A stretch of DNA of 64,000 nt from contig MZZL01000128.1 in NCBI GenBank assembly GCA_002749535.1, positions 62,001-126,000 on the forward strand, written 5' to 3'. Under the pieces are notes generated by a model. It did not search any database. It saw only the letters and a list, made by a program, of their open reading frames with translations, and had not been told where the DNA came from. Source of the stretch: Apophysomyces variabilis. Lineage: Eukaryota > Mucoromycota > Mucoromycetes > Mucorales > Mucoraceae. Both the position numbers and the translations under genes were made by a program. Shown here piece after piece: positions 25,218-37,388 of the stretch; position 1 is the stretch's first letter, and the number at the start of each line of letters is the position of its first letter.

Positions 25218-25565
25218 AATGTAAATACATGAGCCAAAAAAAAAAGCAATAAACAAAGCGCTTTGCTGTCCTTCGTCCCTTCTATGTCATGTCAATACCT
25301 GTGTTACAAATTCACCTTACGGTCTCTCATCCCTTCATCAAGGTGAGATAGTTCTTCAAACTAGGTGACCGTATCATTCATAAATTTATTCATTTTAATA
25401 ATACTGCCGCCTCCTGTTGTATAATCACTAGGATAGCAGCTAGTGATGCGAGACGCTCTTTGTCTTATTGGTTCCTGAGGTCACGCTCGTGATGTGTACG
25501 GTTTTTAAAGTCAGTTCTAGACAGTCGATCGCTCGGTATCATTAGGTCGTGCACGTCTTATTACA
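25218..25565. other. intergenic
   Basis: 348 bp between the pseudogene and the next plus-strand gene; likely promoter. An A-run at about 25237-25246 is the only distinct feature. Confidence 0.4.
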
Positions 25566-27251
25566 ATGAGAATTTGGACAGCTGTCTTAAGCACGATAAT
25601 CTCCCTTAATCTCGGAGCATTTGCTCAACATGGTTCCATGGCGCCAGAGTTAGAGACTTGGGTGGATGTATTCGAATCGACCGCAGAATCAACTAGCATC
25701 AGGCAAACATTCTAGAGTCTGACCTGGTGTGGTGTGTTACTTACTTATGCCAACCTAAAAACAGCGAGCCTGCTGACGAAGCTCTATGCAACGGTTTCCC
25801 GAAATATAGAGATATTCCTGCCAACGAATTCTTCTACCTGGGTGCCTATCTTGGTGGTTCCGGATGCGGAGATGCTTCACAGGATCGTAATGTCACCACC
25901 ATGTTGAACGATGGTAAGTCCCTCTTGGATGCAAGCGGTAAATGCAGACGTAAATAGCTAACTGATTTAAAATACTTCTTTCTGGCAAAAAGGTGTTCGA
26001 CTGTTCGATATTGAACTATGTGCACAGTAAGAGGAAATGTTGCTTTTAGTGAATCGTTCGCTGATCCGGTTTGGGCTCAGGGATAAGAAGCCGCATCTGT
26101 GTATGAATGCAAACTTGCCACTTCATGACTGGATGGACGAGTTATTTGAGTTTGTTCGCTTGCAATCCAGACAACTAGTGGTGGTTCACTTGAATTCGCA
26201 TCAGGACATATCCTTGAAACAGTTTGAAGATGTCGTTGACGAAATATGCCAACTTCACTCTGAAAGAACACTTGGAACAGACTTATTCGAGAAACGAAAG
26301 GTATTTATTTAAACTCCAAGTTAATGTCGTATCAGCTCAAGAGGACAAAACGTCAGTGTCAATTTATCCATGTCCAACCACAAGCGCCACGCCCCTGGCC
26401 TTCTATTGGCGATATAGTTGAGTATTACCCTGAAATGGCACAATGGGAAGGCGATGGTGAAGACGTTGGCATCCAGAGCAAGATTATTTTCACTTACGAA
26501 GCTGACATCGCGAATCTACAAAGCGACAAGCCCAGCTATTTTTCGCCTGTAAGATCTTGTAAACGACAATACCTGTGAACGCTTGTTTGTAACAGTAAAA
26601 TAACACTTATCGTTAGACATTCTGGAAAGCTTCCCGTAGGCTTGGTCAGCAAACGGAAGATCTTCATGAACAACTGCAATATATCTGCAAGACCAAGGGC
26701 GCCATCTATCTGCGAGGTAAAACAAAAATTATTAAGAACGATGTCCATTCTGATATAGATACTGATCCACTACAGCATACCCCGACACGAATACCAAGGA
26801 CTGTTTAGCAGATGAAAAGGTCTGGTGCATATAAGCAAACGCTAGATAAAACTCATAGTTGAAGGTAGATCTACGATCCTTATTTCCTAGAAAGTGCCAT
26901 TGCTGGTCCAACTGGCTGCAATCTGCTGGATAAACCGGCTGTAGGAACCCTGAACGCGATTACTATGGCCTCTTATCACAAGCACCTGGAGTACCTGCGC
27001 GATATACAGAAACGCATGATGCACGTCAATTATGAAAAGTTCCTTGGCCGTACAAAGAAGTTAGACGCATCGTCGCTAATTGACATAAAATCACGTCAGG
27101 AGGATCATGTGAGGGACGAGCTTTGAAAACAAATACTAGTATTTGGTTTTTCCTATAGAAAGATATGAATGCTATACAACGGACTTTTATTTTTGTTAAG
27201 CCGTTTGATGAAATCATTAGTGGTCTAATAGGGTCGTCAAGTGCAACATAA
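25566..27251 (+). CDS. secreted PI-PLC X-domain-like protein, probably catalytically dead
   Basis: About nine short exons. The signal peptide MRIWTAVLSTIISLNLGAFA (ATG 25566) is followed by a Cys-rich start (WCVTYLCQ, ALCNGF) and the PLC-like phosphodiesterase core: FFYLGAYLGG, NVTTMLNDGVRLFDIEL, PHLCMNANLPLHDWMDELFE, RQLVVVHLN, WPSIGDIVEYYPEMAQWEGD, AYPDTNTKDCLADEK and AGPTGCNLLDKPAVGTLN. In active relatives the first core strand reads like GAHDS and the later one like LCHT. Here they read GAYLG and LCMNA, so both catalytic histidine positions appear replaced. The intron at about 26025-26078 removes an apparent stop. The end was placed at TAA 27249-27251, after an intron (GTGAGG...CCTATAG) that removes a stop at 27124. 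The gene converges on the CHFR-like gene with only about 12 bp between. Function unknown; extracellular or cell-wall location inferred. Confidence 0.72.
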
Positions 27252-27263
27252 AGACTATATGTA

Positions 27264-29505
27264 TCATTTTGCAATTTGTCGTTTTAGACATGAGCACGGC
27301 CCAGAATCTCTGGTGCAATCGGGTCTATATCGAACAACAACAATAACATTAATATTAAGCGTGAGAATGATCTTGTATTCCCTACCGTACAGATGACTAA
27401 GTCTTTCAGCGTGAGCTGTTTAATGCAGAAATAAGAAACGGTGATTGCTCGATACTACTGTGTTCATTTGGTTTTCTATGTTTTACTTACTGCGCTTGTG
27501 CCATTGTGTCCGACAGGCCTTTCCCCACCAACATCGCTCGCGATTCCTAAGATGATCTTATTGTTTCGTTTGTTGACTTGGTACAAAACAGAAGATAGTT
27601 AAGTCATTCCTACCAGGTAATTCTTCTGGTCTTACTGCTGCCCAGAAACCGAATAGCTGGCCATTCACAATATTTACACCACAGGTATAGCATGCTGTTG
27701 CATATTTCGATAAACTCACACCATTATCATTACGGTCTTCTCCTTCTTCTTGTTGTTGTTCAAGTGTATGAGCTTCGTTAGCATGTTGCTCTTCAACAGT
27801 AGAATTTTGTGTTTCCGGTTGGCTTTGTCGCTGAGCATGAAGCAAAGAGAGTGCTTCCCGTGCGCTGTCTGAAAGCGCAGTTGCTGCAGCTATTGTTTTT
27901 GTGTGAATTATATGTAATAGTTCCATGCGCGACATACAACAGACGTATTCACCAGAGTCTATCATCAGAAGACATTCTTTCCATGCATCAGCAAGTGTCA
28001 TGTTTTGCGAGGCTAAATAGTTTAGAAGGAAGCCAATTTCGGTGGGGTTAAGATATCCTTCTTCCGGTGAGTCCAGATATCCCACGTCACGGAGAAACGG
28101 TTCAATATGGTCGATATCTATTTCTTCCATGTAAAAGAAACCAAGGTATAGCTTGCTTGTTGAAAAGACAAACCTTGCAGTTTATACAGTTTTCGAGAAT
28201 TGTTGCTGCTAGGGCATTCCCTATAAAGGTCGCATGACACGATTCCGCAGAAATTACCTGAATGCCCTTTGTTAGAAAAAGAAAAAGATGACACGTAAAC
28301 AACATACATGCTTGGTTTATTCCTGGTAAATCACAAGGCCCCTTGGCAGGCATGAGCAGTTCGCAGTAATTGCAACGGACGTGGCCGGGTGGGGTTTGGC
28401 AACGAAGATTATCCCCTGGACGAATGGGTACAGGGCAACAATATCCACTCCCATCATTGGGAGCGCAAGATCGACAAGGTCTGTAACAGCTATGAGTATC
28501 CGTCGTCATATAGAGAGGTAAGACATACTGAATGCTGCTGGTTGGCGAATCGTTAGCAATAGTTTCCATGGAAGAAGGAATCTGATCCAATAGTTGTTAC
28601 GGTACGAGGATGAATTGTCTTACACTTACGGGATCGACCATAGTTTCTTTATGATCGGCTGACGCGGTCTTCGCATATTTTGATTTTACTTTTAGGATAT
28701 CCATTTCTTCTCTTGTTCTCTTCAAGTAGATTCGTCGAAAATTCTCTACCATGAAGTTTTTGCGTGTTTCCTTGACTCGTTCTCTGCAGATCGGACACAC
28801 CTTGGTTCGGCCATAGATACTATTCATTTGTGCCTCTTCGTCATAAATACATTACTGCATGCCAGAAAAAGGTCGACTTACGGCGGTACACTGTTGAAAC
28901 ATTCGCAGCAGAACGTATGCAGGCAAGGAATACAGGAGACCGCGTTTGAATAAATGTCATGGCAGACGGCTGCGGAATGCATAAACGATCGGATCTCTCT
29001 CTCTCCGCGTCTCATGTAAACCACTTACCACAAGTTAATTCAGCCGCCATTTCGTCCTGCTATGTCGGATGAGCTTTTGATAAGTTGTCAATAGCAATTT
29101 ACCTCTTGTTGCTTTGCCATGGCATTCATTTAAGCAGGACAAAGATTTCCCCTTGAAAACGAGAAAATGATCTGGGCTTATACTTTTCCGGCCAAATTTC
29201 ACTGTGCCGCTGCGGTGCCCAACATTTTTCATGCGGTAGGGTTGCCACATATATGGAAATCTCAGATACAGAAATTACACATTGTAACTGTAATTGCCGG
29301 TTTTGGAGTTGCCATTTCCAAGAACATATTCGATGTGGTTGTGCCGATAAGTACGACAAAGTTTATGCCTGCCGCGGACAAACATTTGCCTCAGTGGAAA
29401 AAGTAAATATGCACTGCATGACGTAGTGTACCACTTCGAATCCTGTTCCTTTTCGTTTATGTGGAGTCCGGTTATGAATGCTACTGCTGTGTCATCTGTA
29501 CCCAC
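27264..29505 (-). CDS. CHFR: CHFR-like E3 ubiquitin ligase with C-terminal PBZ zinc finger
   Basis: Minus-strand, many introns. From the N-terminus: an FHA-like region, only partly resolved (GRHKLC near 29350; SGTVKFGRKSISPDH near 29190); a RING (EMAAELTCAVCHDIYSN, CIPCLHTFCCECF, VCPICRERVKETRKNF); an acidic/basic linker; the CHFR Cys-rich region (YRPCRSCAPNDGSGYCCPVP, GHVRCNYCELLMP); the helical module EIGFLLNYLASQNMTLADAW; SKYATACYTCGVNI; and RPEELP. The last exons (27491-27556, then from 27415) give RERCWWGKACRTQWHKR and THAERLSHLY, a PBZ-type finger, the poly(ADP-ribose)-binding motif of animal CHFR. CHFR guards mitotic entry in animals; yeast Dma1/2 share only FHA and RING. The N-terminal start and the last 30-odd residues are uncertain. 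Confidence 0.78.
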
Positions 29506-30463
29506 TTTGCATCATAAATTATTCATTGATGCAAGTGTAAATGTAATGTTCACTCATAATTGATGTAATAATAATCTACACTTATCCTTTCTTTTTTTCT
29601 GTTAGTGTTTACTTGAAAAACTCTGTATAGACAGAGATGTGCTCAGCCAGAAAGTAAAATATAGTCATTCATTCGTTGTAAAAAAAACCAACTGAATCTG
29701 GAAGATTTCTTTATTAGGATGCTTTTAGATGAACCTCTGATTTCGAATTTCTATATAGATATAATCGTAAACATTGATCGAGCTAAAAGGATATCTATTC
29801 TATATTATTCAGTTTGCCACTTTCTATAGAACATAGAAAAAGAACAGGCTTTTTAATTTGCAATACGTAAAAATGGAAGTTTAATAGTCCAGCAGTACCA
29901 CCTCCCTATCAAGCTAATGCTTTCAGAAGGATCTATAAAAAAAAGGATCAACACATAGTCCAAGTTTTTGCATCATAGAGAAACAGCTCGCGGCATTGAG
30001 AAGCTGTTCCTTAAAAAGTCATGATAGGCAGCGGAGCACTAAATGTTTTTCTATCTTCCTCTTCATGGCCGAAAGCATTAGATACCGCAGAAAAAAGAGC
30101 ACATCTCTATTTTAAACATACTTCGACAAAAAAGAAATAGGTCCTTCTTTTAAAGTTTTATAAAGTAAATCAGTGGAGAAATCAGTTTTTCTCATGCCTT
30201 ATCTTCTGGAGGAGTGAACCACGACTGGCGCTACCTGTTATATGTTGCAAGTATATGTATGGATAGTCTGAATCAGCAAATGGTTAGCTCATTTTACTTT
30301 TTAAGTTGCTTTGAGTCGATTGTCACTCAAATGCGTCAATCCCTTGTTTTTTGTTTGTTACCCAAAACAATCATGTCATTGACGGGTATTTTATTTTCCG
30401 GATTGCCTGTATGAGTGCATTTCACACACCTTGTTTTTCCACATCTCCTTCTTTTTTGAATGA
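29506..30463. other. divergent intergenic region
   Basis: 958 bp, very AT-rich, with poly-A and poly-T runs, between the divergently transcribed CHFR-like and forkhead genes. Must hold both promoters; nothing else recognised. Confidence 0.4.
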
Positions 30464-31156
30464 ATGACGCTTCATGGTATTTCATCAACAGGAACCGCTT
30501 TACATGTTACTAGCAATCCGGCTAGTATAAAGCACGCGTTGACCTCTGCTAAGCATGACCGTCATGGCTTGTCATCCTCGGCATGTTCACAAGATAGCCA
30601 ACGCTGCGAGTCTGAACCAATAGCGGAGAAAAAGAAAAGGCGGCGGCCACCGTATTCTTATTCATCATTGATTGCCCAAGCTATTCTCGCTTCAGAACAT
30701 GAACGAATGACTCTGCGAGATATCTACAAATGGATTACGGATAACTATCCCGGTTTGTATGATGCTGATGATAATGGATGGCAGGTACGAAGAGAAATAA
30801 TTCTCTTCATCTTTTCTTTAATGAACGTGTAAATTTAAGATTTTCCTTATCTTTTCTTTCTGTAGAACACGATTCGCCATAATTTGTCTTACAACAAAAG
30901 CTTTAAGAAGATTCCAAAGTCAGAGTTTGAAGGTACAACCTGCCGGGGAAAAGGAGGATATTGGACAATCGATCCTCAATACATGTCCAAATTCAGAAGA
31001 GGTGCCTTTCTAAGAGGCCATGTCACACACTATCAACGGGATATCACCAAAGAATCAATTTCCTCACGAGATAAACAACCACAACCCCATTCGGTTTTAT
31101 CATTATCCACCCAACCATCGCCCAATAAGATGCAGATCAGTAGTATACTCAATTAG
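30464..31156 (+). CDS. forkhead-domain transcription factor
   Basis: Two exons (30464-30784 and 30866-31156) joined by an 81-nt intron; 204 residues. A short Ser/His-rich N-terminus and a basic stretch (EKKKRRR) lead into the forkhead DNA-binding domain at about residues 65-160: PPYSYSSLIAQAILASEHER, MTLRDIYKWITDNYP, GWQNTIRHNLSYNKSFKKIP, GKGGYWTIDPQYMSKFRRG. The recognition-helix motif NTIRHNLS is intact, and the intron falls exactly after GWQ. The C-terminal 40 residues are polar and end QISSILN. No FHA or other domain is visible, so this is a compact factor compared with yeast Fkh1/2. Targets are unknown. It lies head-to-head with the CHFR-like gene across about 1 kb. Confidence 0.9.
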
Positions 31157-31216
31157 AAAAACTGTTGTACTGTATTTTATACACGCCCTTTCCTTCCTTC
31201 TTTTCCTTTATTATAA

Positions 31217-33619
31217 TTACCAATCTTTCAAACGGGCCTGTACTTTTTCCAAGAAAGGATCAATAATTATACTATCTTCACTTTCTCCTTCTGTCTGATT
31301 CTCCGAGGATATTTCATTTTCTCCAGTAGTTGACGTTGCTTCGTCCATTGGTTGCTGCCTTAGTTTGTTCTGTATCCATGGCATACGCATTCCCAAACTC
31401 TTGATCAGTTTGGCCAGTTTGCTTTCCTGAATATCCCGCCGCCAACGGTCAGAAAAGTCCACTTTTTCCTCGGATTCTTTGTAAACTTCCAATAAATTAA
31501 ACTATAGACAGGAAATGAATGTCACAAGTACCATTACAGCGAAATAACTAAAAAAAAACTTACCAAACGATCTGCTTCTTCATCAGAGACGCATTCATCT
31601 TCTTGCAAGTCGTATATCAACCGTTTCGGTATTGCCCGTTCATGCCGACTATCTCCGACGTAAAACCAGTTGATGACAGAAGCCGATCCAGGCAAACGTG
31701 GGTCGTAAGGCCCTACGATCGCACCGACAAAAGGTTCCACCGTCTTGTTTTGATTTCCTTCAGGACATTCATCGCGGCATAGTATTTGGTAGTTTCTTTG
31801 GTTTTCAATGTCGACAAGGCTAGGATCAGGAATAAAAGTCGGGTGTGAATGATACCAGCCTACTACTTTCATGTTGTTTTCCTCGATTAGTTGTCGCGTC
31901 TCAATAGCACTCGTAGGATCCATCTCCACATTGACTTCATTGTGCCCCGTATTCAGTGATCGACAGGGGTAAGCTTTTTTCACAGTCATCACTAAACATA
32001 CAAAATGAATTAGGCTCACATAACCAAAATTTACGATATCAGAGCACATACACATCTTTTGCTTATCCCATTCGCCAGCTAAAAATCCAATGATCTCCGT
32101 TGTCATTAAATGCGCGTGGAAATCCATGGATAACAATACATTTGAATGCACCAAAATTTGGAAAGGTTGGCTACCACTGGTGTCCGAGCCTGGTTTACCA
32201 ATGAATGGTTCACACTTGACCATCGTAAGAGGATCGCTGGTAATACTTTGATGAGGACCGAAGATTCAGTTCAGTTCCTTACTCATCCTTGCCGAGTTGG
32301 CTATGATTAACAGAGGTTCGATCGCGCGGTTGACGTAATCTCAGCTTGGAATAGTTGGTACGACCGCTTTCATCATAGGCTGAAGGCACTCGTTCGACTG
32401 AAGAACTACGCGAACGTTGTTTCCTTTTCTTGCTATAAAGCATTTTGAGCGCCTTCACCCCTTTTCTCTGACTCTACTGCTAAAAAGCTTACATTTTCGG
32501 AGAATCCTGAGACTGAATAGCTGGTGGTGATGGCTTACTGGAAAGGACATCGTTGGTCTTTGGAGAAGAGCCTGCATCTTTTGTTGCATCTCCAAACTTC
32601 TGAATATCCTCATTACTACTTTCTTTTGGTGCCGTTTCGGTTGCACTGTCTTGAACAGTCTCTGCTGGTTTTTGCACTGCCGTTGTTTTAGGCGTTTCGG
32701 TACACATACCCATTCGCATCAAATAAGGCTTCGCTGCTGCTGAATTGGGATCAAGAGGTTTACCGGAGAGAGTATAACCCTCGCCTGTCTCTCGTACCTG
32801 GATAACAACAAAATTAATATATTGACTATCGGATATTGACGAACAAGGATCGAATCACCTTTTCAGGTAATGGGATTCCATCGCGAAACAGCTTGATAAG
32901 ATGTTTTTGAGCATGGCTACGGATCGAATTCGCATCTCGAGTGGCAATATGTGCTTGCAGCTATCGCATATACATTCTCCATCAATCTGGACTTATGGAT
33001 TCACTGATTTACCTTTGTCCAGTCTCGTCCAAAGAGTTCTAAACCCTCCAAGAATCTCTTTTCTTCTTCCTCAGAGTAATTACCGGTGTTATATCCTTCT
33101 GGAACCGGCTTTCTCGGCTTTTTCGATACAGGCTTTGCTTCATTGGATTTCGCTGGAGCGGATTCTGTTGTTTGTCCCTCTTCTGCAGGTTTCTCTGTGT
33201 TTATCGCACTGGACGCGTCTTGCGTGTTTTCCTCTGTAGTAACAATCTTTCTCTTACGCCCTCGTCGACCTAGGAGTCTGGATCAGTCAAGGAAGGACAG
33301 TCAAACAGGACAAACCTGTGCCGCTCTCATTTTTGTTACTTTTTGGTGGCCGTCCACGTCCTCGACCTTTTCCATTACGTTTTGGTGCGTAATCATCTTC
33401 ACTTTCTTCTTCATAACTGTCATCACGTTCGTCCGTGCCGTGGTATGGGTCATATCCTTTTACATCATTGCTGTATTCGGCATAGTAATCGTCGTTTCCA
33501 TTTGCAGCGTCTTCGGCAAGTAATTTTGCGATAAGAGCGGAGCTCATTTCCTCTTCTTGTGCTTTTGATAAAGGTTCATTCTCTGAGACGTCTGCCTTCG
33601 CAGCTTTCTTGGGTGGCAT
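31217..33619 (-). CDS. MYSM1-like SANT + JAMM/MPN+ deubiquitinase
   Basis: Start MPPKKAAKADVSENE at 33619. The N-terminus is acidic and then has an AT-hook-like run (GKGRGRGRPPKS). A Myb/SANT domain follows near 33000-33060 (YSEEEEKRFLEGLELFGRDW) with the SHAQKHL motif near 32920. After a Ser/Thr-rich linker comes the MPN+ domain: FQILVHSNVLLSMDFHAHLM, EIIGFLAGEW (catalytic Glu), VVGWYHSHPTFIPDPSLVD (the complete JAMM motif HxHx7SxxD) and FVGAIVGPYDP. The C-terminal helical part ends KVQARLKDW-TAA at 31217. SANT plus JAMM matches MYSM1/2A-DUB, which removes ubiquitin from histone H2A. I see no SWIRM domain between them, unlike animal MYSM1. The intron with donor GTATGT near 32050 gives KMLMTVKKAYP across the junction. 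H2A specificity is inference. Confidence 0.82.
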
Positions 33620-36600
33620 GTTTATCGTCTTTTTGGCGTCTGATAAATGGTTCCTGGCTTGATACGTATCTGTAGCATGATTAAGTGAAACGTGAAGACT
33701 ATAGCTTATTCATGAATTCTCTCTATTACTTGTGCAATAAATAAAAACACGAAGCAAGGATGTGTGCCCTGAGTTGACGCGTATTTACGCAGTGTAATAA
33801 GTACTGGTTTATTCAAAAGTTTTCGAAGATTCCGCCCAAAATTGTTTGGAAGTTTCGGAGATAAAAAGTACATTGAATTTGCTCAAATACACTAGCCTAA
33901 TGGTTAGTAACCCGGCTCATCTTGACGAACTGTTTGCTATCCTCGCACCTACCCATGAAGTTATATCTCGGTAGTAAATTTTTGAAAGATGTAAAAGCTT
34001 GCCTTCCTTAGATGGAAGACAACTGAGAGTTCTTTCAGTGTCATAGTGACTGGCATCGCCACACGGATATATTGCCTGTGTTGCCGTCGTAATTTTGTAT
34101 CGCCTCAGCCTACTGTGGCCTTTTATTTGGGAGCCAACGCCTGTATCTCCAGTCCCAATACATAGAACGGGGATAATATCCTTCGGAGAGATTGTCTGTC
34201 AGATAGATGAGATAAACGTTCTTTCGTCGGAGTCCATGTTGGAGTACGCCTCCTGAGTTTTCCAGTCCTATGGTAGAATCCTCTGAGTGTTTCCCTATGG
34301 GAACGTCGTACCTGCCAAAAGATATTGCAGCTTTAGTGCAGCGTTCAGCAAATACGAATGAATATCTCTTGCGAACTGGATAAGACGTCTTTTGAGGCTA
34401 CGTATTTCAAGGAGTTTTTCTCTAGGTCTTTCTTGCTTTATTAATGCACTCAAAGAATTAGTACTTCGCATTCCTGCATTTGTGTTTCTTTTCATTGTGT
34501 ATCAAAATATTGACTATCTTCTCTCACGCCCTTCATCTGCTTGGTATTTTTTGGAAACTAGAATGACCGTGCCCAAAGTGGTAAAACTAAGAATCGCGCC
34601 TCGATGCGTAAAAGTATAGTTCAGTTATTTGCTTTGCTCTTGGGAAACTTGGACTCAATGCTTTTGCTACCTGTTGCTTGTTTCTCTTTATTCAACGCAT
34701 GGTACTTGAGACCTGCCCTAGTGACAGTATAGTATTCGCGCAGTCGAACATTTTCTAATTTCGTCTTGATCCACGCCATGACCGTAACAGGCAGTAGATA
34801 AGTGTCCGATGCCTGGATCAACCACAGAAGGTCGGTAAGATCTTATCAACTCGCTAGTGCGTAAATCTTGGAGCCTGATTTTGTTCTTCTGAATAACTTT
34901 GGCTATTTTTCGGCCGGAAGGACTGGAAATGAATCGAGAATCCGTTTGGCATTAATTGACTACAAAACAGTTGCAGACTGTCTATCCCGTGCTAAAGGTT
35001 AGTTTGGGGACATAGTCAGCTGTATAATAATATGTCTTTATATTAGAGCTGAAGCCGCCTCGACTTTTTGATTCGGCAAACTGAATCTTTGTACTATGAA
35101 GTGGAGCACAGGTATCTACGAACCAGGCAAGGCAGACAGATCGGCGGCATAACAAGGAAAATGTATCTGACTGCTGAACTTACCCAACACCATGTTCGCA
35201 GCATTCGCTGCATGGATATACACTATGTTTACTGATGTTGTCTTCCAGAACGGTTCCCAGCTCCGATTATTCAACTAGGTAATCCCAACGGATTACTTTC
35301 ATTTGGGCTTTGGTAAGCTGCTAAGTAGAACTAAGTTTTCCTGCAACACATTTATAGAAGTTCATACCGTGATAAGCCGCTCGAATCGATGCATGCAATA
35401 AACAGCGATTGGGTTATTGAATTTCTTGATTATATGGTTTTTGTAAACGGTCTTCAACGTGGTTCAGGCGGGTGCAAAGCGTTGCTATATCCGAGGAATC
35501 CTCGTCGAGGAGAAAAGAATTTCTGAATACTATTGGCTGAACTGCTTTCTAATGTACACGCACGCTTGGAGAAAAGGGCTGTTTTGTCAAGCATACATTT
35601 AGCTTTACCCTTAACCGACCTTACTCTATTTCCTTGATCTCGTTTCAAAATAGAAATGGCTTGGTCTTAAGCGGATGAAGCACGGCTCGGGCAAGGAAAC
35701 GACTGGCCCGAGAAAGTCAATACAGAAGGCCGCCTGCACGTCTCCATTTCCTTTTTGTGTAACAGCACTTGAAGTAGACGCAGACCGAATTAGCGCACTT
35801 CAAAGGTCTAGAAGTTCGTATCTACGCCTAAGCTTCCTCAAGGCTTACTGTTGCATTCGCGTTCGTAAGCGCGGAGGTACCCAAACCCATAATAGCATGC
35901 TGTGCCATTTCCTGCAAGAGATCGGGCAACACATGGATATTTTGGGCAGCATAAAATTTTTTTTGTGTTCATCTCTCCGTCAAACGGTCATTTACTGTCC
36001 GAGCGAAAGATAAGAGAATATCTAAGCAAGAGAAGACATACTCCTTTCCGATCATAGAAATGCTATCATCCATGCTGGCATCGCCAAAGTCATCATTTAT
36101 TGCATACCATATTTTAATGCTTGTCGTATTTTGTTATTATCTGATGAGCGAACGAGATGAAGCAAGATAACAATAATGTTTCTTCGACATAATAACATAG
36201 GAAAGCTGTAAAATAAGAATCTATTGGTCAAATGATGGAAACCATCACCCCAAAAGCAATCAATGTTTCATTTATAGCACTGCGATCTTTGTGTCATATA
36301 GTACAATTTAATCTGTTTCATTGATCAGACGGCTGATACTAAGATTGTAAGACTTGCTGAGGGGTGGAACACTAAGCAATGTGCCAACACGATTAGGATT
36401 AACTTCCGTTTCACTTGGTTTCCTACTCTCAATCGATGAATGCAAGTTTTTTTGGTTTTTTTGCTTTATCAGAACGCATCGTCTGAATGATGTTCCGCTG
36501 TTCCGAGCAAAAGTTTTTCATTGCATGACTGTCTGCTCCTTAACTCAAATGTGCTGTAACATTGGAAGAGCCTATTTTACGTGTGAATGCTTAGCCTAAA

Positions 36601-37388
36601 CTTTTACCGGAAATTGATAACTTCAACTCACGGTAAAAGCTCTCTGACATCTTTGCTTGACATACACTAGCAGTTTGTTTCTGGCTACACAAACCAATTC
36701 TTACTCTCAGAGATACAAAGTGTGTATCAACATTCCTCTTTTTTTTTTCTTTTCTCAATTCTAACGTTTATTTACTCCGACAGTTGTCTCCTTCAAATGG
36801 AGCAACGGAAGGCTAAACGCTTTTTCCGAAGTAGTGAAAGTTGCAGCCATGGAACGTTAATCTTGGACGCATTCTTCTCTTTTTCAAAGTAATGACTGCA
36901 AAGTCAGATATCTAGTTAGCTTTCTTATATCTACAAGCGTTCCAAAAAGATGGTGAGCGGATTTTCAGTGATCGGAAACTTAATAAGCATTGATGTATTA
37001 CGTTTTACCATTTTTGAATCTAGCAAAGGACCGCCCAATTGCCCCAACGGTTTCCCCATGCTACCTTTTCTGTCCTGTATTATCAAGTGCGTGAAACGGT
37101 CTGCTTATTGCTTGTGTTATTCTATTTTTTTTGCATGTTTTTTTTACTATACTATGATTAAGTCTTTAGAACACAGCGCTCTGGACTGATACGTTAGAGA
37201 TAAATTGATCAAGTAAAATGGTTGGTTGCGTAGGATAATCACTTCCCGACCCCGCATTCTCCACGGCGTTTGTCATACATCACTCTTTTCCCTCGATAAA
37301 TCCTTGTTTTTTTTCCTTCTTTTTTTTCCCATTTTTCCAACCTGAGACCGATACTTTATATACACATTTTTTGCTCTATTACATAATC
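33620..37388. other. 3.8-kb region without a confident gene
   Basis: Contains several isolated open frames. A minus frame at 34621-34821 (REYYTVTRAGLKYHALN, winged-helix-like), a minus frame at 34295-34495 (basic, helical) and a plus frame at about 34879-35005 (FVLLNNFGYFSAGRTGNES) look protein-like but cannot be joined or named. 35040-36010 has only short frames. 36700-37380 is AT-rich with T-runs and leads into the bZIP promoter. Possibly decayed genes or element remnants. Confidence 0.35.
37290..37388 (+). promoter_or_regulatory. probable bZIP core promoter: CT/T-rich tract and TATA-like box
   Basis: A long pyrimidine tract (37294-37340) is followed by TTTATATACA at about 37354, some 30 bp before the ATG at 37389. 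CT-rich tracts just upstream of starts are common in fungi. The call rests on position and composition only. Confidence 0.4.

Noticed and set aside
26028..26030. In-frame TAA that would end a small secreted cysteine-rich protein
   Set aside because: It falls within a 54-nt consensus intron (GTAAGAGG...GGGCTCAG); removing it joins the PLC-like core in frame.
27112..27126. Apparent C-terminal RDEL ER-retention signal on the signal-peptide-bearing PLC-like protein
   Set aside because: The stop at 27124 lies inside what looks like a good intron (GTGAGG donor, CCTATAG acceptor, about 52 nt); splicing continues the frame to 27251, so RDEL is probably intronic.
29167..29406. Plus-strand frame of 79 codons with a hydrophobic stretch and PAADKHLPQWKK ending
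   Set aside because: It overlaps the N-terminal exons of the CHFR-like gene on the other strand and has no recognisable family; treated as a shadow frame.
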